Assembly (NCBI GenBank): GCA_019359045.1
Contig: JAHHIA010000006.1
Location: forward strand, 1 to 64,000
DNA: 64,000 nucleotides
Direction: 5' to 3'
From: Scytolyngbya sp. HA4215-MV1
GTDB taxonomy: Bacteria; Cyanobacteriota; Cyanobacteriia; Leptolyngbyales; Leptolyngbyaceae
Within the stretch, counting starts at the first letter, position 1. Every line of letters begins with the position of its first letter. Shown here piece by piece: positions 58,501 to 64,000 of the stretch. The notes under the pieces were generated by a model. That model saw only the letters and a list, made by a program, of their open reading frames with translations, searched no databases and had not been told where the DNA came from. The position numbers and the translations under genes were made by a program.

Positions 58501-58605
58501 ATTGCTATCCTCTGCTACTGATCCTTGACCACATCGCAAACGAGCTTACGCTTAATTTCAAATGCTAACAGATCTGCTCAAAAACACGCCTCACCAAAAC
58601 TGGCG

Positions 58606-58691
58606 GCATAACGACCAAGGTGAGCCGCCGCAGATGACCTCTGAAACTCACCGATAACCTCTCGGCGGTCGGCTCCAACGACTTGTTAGCT
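58606..58691 (-). other. attC site 7
   Basis: An 86-bp site runs from GCATAAC (58606-58612) to GTTAGCT (58685-58691), with arms AACGACCAAGGTGAGCCGCC / GGCGGTCGGCTCCAACGACTTG. The loop has GATGACCTC and CCGATAACCTC. It lies 40 bp past the vapC stop; a third CCGATAACC at 58700 is a further remnant. Confidence 0.85.
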
Positions 58692-58731
58692 GGCTTATCT
58701 CACCGATAACCTTTAAGTACGATTAGAGGAT

Positions 58732-59130
58732 CTAAGGCTGAAAACGAAGGTTTTGAAGAGGGCGCACCTGGGCAATGGCTTCAAAGTCACGATCATTGTG
58801 AATCAGAATCAAATTGTTTTCCAGTGCTGCTTGAGCAATGCAGCAATCGATTGGACTGCGAACAGTAAGTCCTTGGCGGCGTAGGTCAAAGTAGATACGG
58901 GCTGCTGCTTGCCAAGACTGATTTGTAAGCTCAGCGTAATCTTGTGTTTCGAGGTAAGTGGAAAGGAGATCCCATTCTTGCTCATTCAAGCTGCCTTGGA
59001 GCAGTTCAAGCTGAGTAAATCGAGTGAGTAAAACTTCTCGATTGGCAATCAGGGTTTCAAGTTGCTGGCGAGTTTGACCACTGCGATCGCGAAAGACGCT
59101 GATCCAAACAGACGTATCAATCAGCAGCAT
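58732..59130 (-). CDS. vapC: PIN-domain toxin VapC
   Basis: The 132-residue RNase-type toxin has the PIN acidic residues in LLIDTSVW (Asp5), the Glu of FTQLELLQG, the Asp of SPIDCCIA and HNDRDF near the end. It presumably cleaves tRNA or other RNA. I chose ATG 59130 (MLLIDTSVW); the frame extends upstream to 59226 inside vapB. The two genes overlap by 14 bp, so they are translated together. Confidence 0.9.
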   Translation of the reverse strand: MLLIDTSVWISVFRDRSGQTRQQLETLIANREVLLTRFTQLELLQGSLNEQEWDLLSTYLETQDYAELTNQSWQAAARIYFDLRRQGLTVRSPIDCCIAQAALENNLILIHNDRDFEAIAQVRPLQNLRFQP

Positions 59131-59329
59131 GACGAGTCTCGCGCAAAGCCTTATAATCAAAATCCTCGGTAAATTGGATTTGCCCCGCGAGATCCAGAAG
59201 GTTTTTCTTGCGGCGCGATCGCACAAATTCTGTCAAAGCAAGATTTACCAACTCTTCTTGAGTCGTAAGGTTGGTAAGTTGAAAAGCCTCATTGAGGAGA
59301 GATTCATCCAGGTTCAGGGTAATTTGCAT
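59117..59329 (-). CDS. vapB: VapB-type antitoxin
   Basis: The 70-residue protein MQITLNLDESLLNEAFQLT... has a strand then two helices (ribbon-helix-helix-like) and a basic/acidic tail ending in the vapC overlap. It is expected to bind VapC and the operon promoter. I chose Met at 59329; a Met nine codons upstream (59356) is possible. Confidence 0.85.
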   Translation of the reverse strand: MQITLNLDESLLNEAFQLTNLTTQEELVNLALTEFVRSRRKKNLLDLAGQIQFTEDFDYKALRETRHAAD

Positions 59330-59424
59330 AGGATAAGTAAAGGCTGAAGTAGGCACAATTTCTCACAGTTCAACTCTACAGACCGATCAGCTTTCACTGG
59401 TGACGTAGCTAATCCTTGTGAGCC

Positions 59425-60462
59425 TTAATCCAATTTAATAAATTTTGGCTTGGGAGAAATTATTTTTGGTGCCATTGCTTTGATATGAAGCCAATCCGGC
59501 GCATTGACACTCACAAGTTTATGTGAACTGGCAACTAGGTCTTGCTGTGCTGCTTCATTCAATGCATCTTCAATATCAATAGCCTTTGCATCTGGATATT
59601 TTTCTAACTGTTCCTGAACCTTTTGAGCTTTTGCACTTGGCTTAATAAAATATGGTGGCGGCTCCTGTTTACCAAGAGTGCATATCGCCCTAGCTACTGC
59701 GTGGTATGCATCGTTAAATAGCCCCATAAAACCATTAGGATCAGCTAGTGTTACAACCCATAACCCATGCCTTTGGCTAAATGCAACTCCAGTTTTATTC
59801 TGTGGGCTAGTAGATTCTGGGACGATTCCTATCCGTAAACCTTGCCCGCCCTCTAATTGAACATAATTTGATTTTATTGTCGCAGCAAAATGTCTTTGAT
59901 CGTCGATAGTGGAGAGAAATAAATCAGTTTTCCATATTTTCTTAATTCGTTCATTGAGCAAATGCTCTGCTGTATGTCCTTGTGCCGCAACTGCAACCCA
60001 GGGTCCAAATCTGAAGGGTTTTCCTTTTCCTTGAGGCAGAAGATATGAATCTGTACCCGCTTCGTCTACAACAGCCTCAAGAAATCCCAGGTACTTTGCA
60101 CGCTCTTGACCAAACAACAAAGATGTTGGTTCACTGTCTTTTACGTATTTCGATGCACGTCTCAGTGCTTGACTAAGTGGGTTTAATACGCTCGGCTCCT
60201 TTCCAAGAATGGCTTCGTGAACTGCCCACTCGAACCCATCACCCCTCATCCCCTTATCGCGCTCAAGCCTTGCTATTTTGGCTAATTGTCTCATCCTAAC
60301 ATCAGCCAGCGGAGTGTTTAAGTCTGTCAAATCTTCATCAGATATGGAATCGATCAATGCTCTCAGAATTGATCGAGAAACCGCATAAAGGGCACGACCA
60401 TACTCATCTATCGGGGCATTTTGTTCAATAAAGGTAATATTTGCTGCCACTTTTAATCTCAA
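59425..60462 (-). CDS. Possible PD-(D/E)XK-like nuclease (cassette gene)
   Basis: In this 345-residue protein I see Glu78 (GDGFEWAVHEAI), Asp180 (WKTDLFL) and Lys197 (FAATIKSN), in the order and spacing of a PD-(D/E)XK nuclease core, with Thr at the position of the second acidic residue, followed by QLEGGQGLRIGIVP. I think related proteins occur in bacterial accessory regions, but I cannot name the family. It is in the same cassette as vapBC, with no attC between. A defence or restriction role is an inference. Confidence 0.6.
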   Translation of the reverse strand: MRLKVAANITFIEQNAPIDEYGRALYAVSRSILRALIDSISDEDLTDLNTPLADVRMRQLAKIARLERDKGMRGDGFEWAVHEAILGKEPSVLNPLSQALRRASKYVKDSEPTSLLFGQERAKYLGFLEAVVDEAGTDSYLLPQGKGKPFRFGPWVAVAAQGHTAEHLLNERIKKIWKTDLFLSTIDDQRHFAATIKSNYVQLEGGQGLRIGIVPESTSPQNKTGVAFSQRHGLWVVTLADPNGFMGLFNDAYHAVARAICTLGKQEPPPYFIKPSAKAQKVQEQLEKYPDAKAIDIEDALNEAAQQDLVASSHKLVSVNAPDWLHIKAMAPKIISPKPKFIKLD

Positions 60463-60593
60463 TTTTTCAGTACTGATGACTAAGATAAGCGACGGTAGAA
60501 AATTTCAGCAACTCTATCTACTGAACTTTTACTATGCTTTTCTAGATAAACTACTCATCCGTAAGAACCCGCGCAAGAACTGTTTGCGAAGCC

Positions 60594-60678
60594 AGCTAAC
60601 GGCACAGTTGAGCGGCAGCAGACAGATTAGATTAACACCAATATCTTCTCGGCTGTCCGCTCCAACGCAGTGTTAGCC
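60594..60678 (-). other. attC site 8
   Basis: An 85-bp site runs from AGCTAAC (60594-60600) to GTTAGCC (60672-60678), with arms AACGGCACAGTTGAGCGG / CCGCTCCAACGCAGTGTT. It lies 25 bp beyond the stop of the 518-residue gene, the first cassette after the presumed attI. Confidence 0.82.
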
Positions 60679-60703
60679 TGCACCGGATACCAACAGATTA
60701 TGG

Positions 60704-62260
60704 TTAAGAAGGTGCAGGGCTACCTACTTTTGGAGTAATGAGATTTAAGGCAAATTCTTGTCCCAAAAATCCTATTAGAAAACCGAGAAACAATCCACCC
60801 CAAAAATCTTCAACAGAAACAATTTGTTGAGTTCCGCTCTTTCTTGCAAACGAAACTACAGTGATCGCGCTTAGAATTACTGCTAGAAGTATACTTAGAA
60901 TTCCTGCACTTGGACTCCCTAAGTTTTGATTAGATTTTATATCACTCAATAGTCTAGCCATACCTCCAACAGCACTACCAACGATTGCTCCTATCATTAC
61001 AGCCCGAATCTCTGCTTGTATTGTTAGATCAAAAGGAATTGTATAGGAATGGTCACGATTATCTACTGAGTAATAAACCTGAATTTGCAGAGTGTGAGCA
61101 AGTGGTGTGAAAAACAACCAAGATCTAGTCCGAAAGATGAACTGCTTTACAACTGAATTTCCAGGCTGCAAAACTATAGGGACTACACCGCGTTTGAAGG
61201 CTTCAAATCGCCAAAGAATACTGTCTATATGCTTAGGCGAGGCACTGTCTATCATAATATCTAAAGTTTGGTAACGTTCGATGAGTGCCCCCGTTGCACT
61301 ACCTCCTTGGAAATTTTCTATCTGCATAGTGACGTTGAGATCAATCGGCTTTCTATTTCTGTCAATCTCAGTAGCGGAAACAGCTTGAGCAATTCTGTTA
61401 TCAGGCTCACTCGCCAACTTCCAGTCAAGTCTCAATTGATCTACTGTTGAACGGAAAAAATCACCCAAAAAATTATTCTTTCTGCGTTTTAGAGAAGGAT
61501 CATTAGATAACAAAGCTGTTCGGCGGCGTTGTTTTTCAACAATATCAACAATTTCAACAGGAATTTGTGTTTCAACTGAATAGAGAACTAATGGAACTTC
61601 AAAAGGATTATGGATTACGACGAACACTGAAAATTCTTGACCAGCAACCACCGTTGGTTTAGAAGCAGATATCCTTACTTGCAAATCTCCTCTAAGCATG
61701 GAAGGAGATGACATTTGCTCTGAAGCGATAGTTATATCAAGTCTTTGAAACTTTCCTTGATTATGCCAACTTCTTAATTCATCATGGACTTGCTTGAGAA
61801 TCCATTCTTTATTGCAGAAAAGTTCTTCAAGTGTGGGGATGACCTCTGTAAATATTAGAAGACTTTCAAAAACCTCTACAACGGATCTATAAGGCTTATT
61901 ATCTCTCTCAATAGCCTTTTTGATAGATGTAACCAGATCAGTTTTATCAACCTCTTCTAGTAAATAACGTTCAAGTATTGAGTATTTTTGTGGCAAGATT
62001 TTTTGAATGAGTTCTTTAGCTCCTTCAGGATCAGCATGATAATTTCCTAATATAGGCTTCAGGCTAATTAGTATTAAGTAAACCAGTAAGGATTCTGTCC
62101 CAATTGCTTGAAGTGATTTAAAGACACTTTTACCCAATTCGTCTTCGATTCTTCTGCTAACGCTTCTGCGTAATTCATCTGCTCCTAAATGAACCTCATC
62201 ACCAAATCTAGGTTGATTTGTGTCAGTGTCTTCGTCAGTAAAATCTGGTGGCATGATCAA
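60704..62260 (-). CDS. Unknown membrane protein, first cassette of the integron
   Basis: The 518-residue protein has a helical N-terminal part (1-160), a central beta-rich region that resembles an Ig-like domain (about 185-400: LQVRISASKPTVVAGQEFSVFVVIHNPFEVPL), and three C-terminal membrane spans (about 430-450, 458-478, 485-510). The DNA is AT-rich. I do not recognise the family. As the first cassette it would be nearest a promoter in attI, so it may be the most expressed. Confidence 0.65.
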   Translation of the reverse strand: MIMPPDFTDEDTDTNQPRFGDEVHLGADELRRSVSRRIEDELGKSVFKSLQAIGTESLLVYLILISLKPILGNYHADPEGAKELIQKILPQKYSILERYLLEEVDKTDLVTSIKKAIERDNKPYRSVVEVFESLLIFTEVIPTLEELFCNKEWILKQVHDELRSWHNQGKFQRLDITIASEQMSSPSMLRGDLQVRISASKPTVVAGQEFSVFVVIHNPFEVPLVLYSVETQIPVEIVDIVEKQRRRTALLSNDPSLKRRKNNFLGDFFRSTVDQLRLDWKLASEPDNRIAQAVSATEIDRNRKPIDLNVTMQIENFQGGSATGALIERYQTLDIMIDSASPKHIDSILWRFEAFKRGVVPIVLQPGNSVVKQFIFRTRSWLFFTPLAHTLQIQVYYSVDNRDHSYTIPFDLTIQAEIRAVMIGAIVGSAVGGMARLLSDIKSNQNLGSPSAGILSILLAVILSAITVVSFARKSGTQQIVSVEDFWGGLFLGFLIGFLGQEFALNLITPKVGSPAPS

Positions 62261-62466
62261 TCTCTATTGAATTTCTAGGCTTTTGAACGGTATTTACAGC
62301 TCAGTTGAGAAGTAGGTAAATCGTACTACTTTTCTACCTATAGATGCAGCTTAAGCATAGCTCCCACTTCTCGACTGATAAACTTCAAAGTCTACTTAGT
62401 TAAAAAACTTTGAGGATAGAACCCGAATAGACAGCTTGGATGAACTGCCCTATTGAGAAACCAGCA

Positions 62467-62473
62467 GGCTAAC
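62467..62473 (-). other. Candidate attI crossover site
   Basis: GGCTAAC here reads GTTAGCC on the minus strand, matching GTTRRRY, at the position expected between the first cassette and intI. A second candidate, ATCTAAC, lies at 62497-62503. Neither can be confirmed without other genomes. Confidence 0.35.
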
Positions 62474-62512
62474 TACTTTATAGACAGATCCGATCTATCT
62501 AACACGCTCCTA

Positions 62513-62590
62513 CGGGGTATATAGGCAGAATAACGTCCGTCTATATGCCCTTGCGGGGTATATAGGCAGAATAACGTCTGTCTATATACC
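62513..62590. repeat. Tandem palindromic repeat next to intI
   Basis: Two 37-38-bp copies, period 41, differ at two positions in CGGGGTATATAGGCAGAATAACGTC-GTCTATATRCC. Each is an inverted repeat (GGTATATAGRCAG / CTGTCTATATACC). Further TATAGACAG words occur at 62480 and 62644. They may be IntI binding sites of attI or a small transposon-like repeat. Confidence 0.65.
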
Positions 62591-62668
62591 TAAAACAACA
62601 ATTAAGGCAGACGAAGTGCCGTTTATATACCCAAATCGGACTTTAGACAGAATATATCCTCCCATTGA

Positions 62669-62851
62669 GAAATTAGTGCTTCAACACAGAATCAAGCCCT
62701 CAGCGCCTTACTTTTTCTCTACCGCTATGTCCTTCAGCAGCCCTTAGAATCATCGATTGACGCAGTTCGGGCAAAGCAATCCCAGCATCTGCCGACTGTG
62801 CTGACTCCGACCGAAGTGCGTGAGATCATTCAGCAGCTAGCGAGTGTTTAG
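62669..62851 (+). pseudogene. intI: Integron integrase (IntI) remnant
   Basis: The 60-codon fragment encodes EISASTQNQALSALLFLYRYVL, then IDAVRAKQSQHLPTVLTPTEVREIIQQL, the end of the N-terminal domain and start of the catalytic domain of an IntI-type tyrosine recombinase (about residues 55-115 of a protein of some 320). A TGA lies just 5' (62666) and TAG ends it at 62849-62851. The catalytic Arg, His and Tyr are all missing. It is transcribed away from the cassettes, as intI should be, and abuts the group II intron fragment. Confidence 0.85.
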
Positions 62852-63440
62852 CTTTGCATCTAACGTGTCCCTCAGTTGGGTTCCATTACTTCGACCTTTG
62901 GGTGATTCACCTGACCCACGTCTGCCCCCTTTCAGGGCGGGCAATTGCCCTATCCAGCAGGTTATGATTTCCCTTGTCCTTTCGGAGCACTGGCATTCGC
63001 TTTTTGGGTCATCCTCTTCCCACTGAGGATTTAAGTCTTCCTTGCGGTTGACTGACTGTAGTCGTTGCTTCAGACCTCATTGGGGTTGTCACGTTTCACA
63101 CGCTTGAGATACATCTGGAGAGGGTGTCTCCTTTACTGCGGGGACAGGTGTCCTCAGACCTAATTCCACCGGCTAGGTCTCCTTGTCCCAATATCACCGT
63201 TTCAGCCCTATTTCAGTGACCGGAATTCACGCAGCCTCTTCAGAGATTCACTCTCGTTCACCCATCCAGACTTCCCCTTGCCCGGAACCCCTTGTATGGC
63301 TAAGAGCCTCCTTAGACATTACCTCCTTGCAAAAGACCTCTCCGTTACCAGAAACGCCCTTGGAGGTTGGGGATAGGTTTTTGGATACTAACCTAGAGAA
63401 GTCGGCTTCTCACTCAAGAACGTGCAACTTCGTGTCGCAC
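62851..63440 (-). mobile_element. Group II intron 5' fragment
   Basis: On the minus strand, a region of about 590 nt starts with GTGCGACACG at 63440, matching the 5' consensus GUGYG of group II introns. It continues with stem-forming words that I associate with domain I of cyanobacterial introns (GAGAAG-CCGA-CTTCTC; AGACCTA...TAGGTCT; CCGCAAGGAAGAC). It ends at ATG CAA AGC, possibly the start of the intron-encoded protein, fused to the intI remnant. No domain V or reverse transcriptase is present. The assignment rests on pattern memory. Confidence 0.55.
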
Positions 63441-63585
63441 GACGGAATTTTTCCGCCTATTTTCAGATTCACTCCTGGGATGAGCATGGGCGCGATGAGA
63501 TGCCTGGTACATCAACTGGTCTCCTATGCAACCCTAACCCAAGAAGTCGTTAGACCCAAGTGCGAGAAGGCATTCAGCTCTCTGT

Positions 63586-63632
63586 ATTCTGCATTCTGAC
63601 TCCTGACTCCTGACTCCTGTATTCTGAATTCC
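63586..63632. repeat. CTGACTC heptamer repeat
   Basis: Tandem CTGACTC units flanked by TGTATTCTG and GTATTCTGAATTCC lie directly after the phosphoketolase stop. They are the same family as the blocks inside and after mnmE and probably form part of a 3' hairpin or dispersed repeat. Confidence 0.65.
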
Positions 63633-64000
63633 TTAGCCTTGCCACTTCCACTCAACAATCTCCGGCTTATCAATGCCATGTTCGTAGGCATAGTGGCGGC
63701 AAGCAATTTGCTCATTGCGGAAGCGCTCTTTGGCATGAGCACCTGCCACTCTCAGCTTGGGCACCCGATCGATCACATCAATGGCAATGCTAAAGCGATC
63801 GATCTGATTATTCATCGCCAACTCTAGAGGCGTGTTAATGTTGCCTTTCTCTTTGTAGCCCCGCACATGCATATTCTCATGGTTGTGGCGACGATAAGCC
63901 AAACGATGAATCAACCAGGGATATCCATGGAAGTTAAAGATCACGGGCTTATCTAAGGTGAAGATAGAATCGAAGTCGCGATCGCTTAAGCCGTGGGGAT
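63633..64000 (-). CDS. Phosphoketolase, 3' part only
   Basis: The visible C-terminal 121 residues, running off the right edge, contain DFDSIFTLDKPVIFNFHGYP, RRHNHENMHVRGYKEKGNINTP and DIIDRVP-like sequence (AIDVIDRVPKL), ending EWKWQG. This is the C-terminus of xylulose-5-phosphate/fructose-6-phosphate phosphoketolase, which yields acetyl-phosphate. The N-terminus and thiamine-binding part are outside the window, so completeness cannot be judged. Confidence 0.92.
   Translation of the reverse strand, partial: PHGLSDRDFDSIFTLDKPVIFNFHGYPWLIHRLAYRRHNHENMHVRGYKEKGNINTPLELAMNNQIDRFSIAIDVIDRVPKLRVAGAHAKERFRNEQIACRHYAYEHGIDKPEIVEWKWQG

Noticed and set aside
62513-62590. Tandem palindromes considered as a CRISPR array
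   Set aside because: There are only two copies, they adjoin almost directly with no spacer of proper length, and no cas genes are near.
63530-63560. TAACCCAAGAAGTCGTTAGAC considered as a ninth attC end
   Set aside because: It has one attC-like box, but no matching partner box or pairing arms at the right distance; it may be a remnant on the 5' side of the intron fragment.
63183-63599. Plus-strand 138-codon frame next to phosphoketolase
   Set aside because: It lies antisense to the group II intron-like sequence, has a low-complexity Ser/Pro-rich product without any family pattern, and the other strand explains the DNA better.

Overview
The window is cyanobacterial chromosome. It carries ftsH, crtO, ftn2/zipN, petG, hemL, pdhA and an mlaE-type permease, the cyanobacterial palindrome GCGATCGC is frequent, and many small conserved genes are of cyanobacterial type. 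The organism is probably filamentous, but the genus cannot be read from this sequence.

Left end (1-6505): an integrated mobile element beside a tRNA-Thr(UGU) gene. From the tRNA inward it carries a tyrosine integrase, an unknown cargo gene, an excisionase-like HTH gene, a P4-type primase/helicase broken by a one-base frameshift, and a partial gene that runs off the window. Its far end is not in view.

Core part 1 (6.5-51.2 kb): mostly housekeeping genes. They include FtsH (FtsH2/Slr0228 type), a 1385-residue membrane protein, an ABC exporter, CrtO ketolase, a tight three-gene operon (GT2 glycosyltransferase, helical toroid-like protein, LPG-synthase-type membrane protein), an AEC transporter, Ftn2/ZipN, PdhA, MutL, MurF, S21, a dynamin/Era-like GTPase, PetG, an M16 protease, an MlaE-type permease, HemL, a degenerate kinase with TPRs, MnmE, phosphoglucomutase and D-lactate dehydrogenase. 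Three genes here that were too short for routine ORF calling are a 37-residue membrane peptide, rpsU and petG. Several ORFs carry purine-rich or heptamer repeats inserted in frame.

Main finding (51.4-62.9 kb): a chromosomal integron. Eight attC-like sites of 84-89 bp alternate with minus-strand genes, each site lying just 3' of a gene or overlapping its stop codon. At the right end, where attI and intI should be, is an intI remnant on the opposite strand (62669-62851) preceded by palindromic repeats and candidate attI sites. The cassettes carry an MDR oxidoreductase, an alpha/beta hydrolase with a DUF6010-like membrane protein, a small membrane protein, a Doc toxin-antitoxin pair, a retropepsin-like protease with a small partner, a frameshifted membrane-anchored protein, an HNH protein with two small partners, VapBC with a possible PD-(D/E)XK nuclease, and an unknown 518-residue membrane protein. 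Several cassettes hold two or more genes. The intI remnant abuts what looks like the 5' part of a group II intron on the minus strand (62851-63440), so the array is probably no longer served by its own integrase. The window ends in the 3' part of a phosphoketolase gene.
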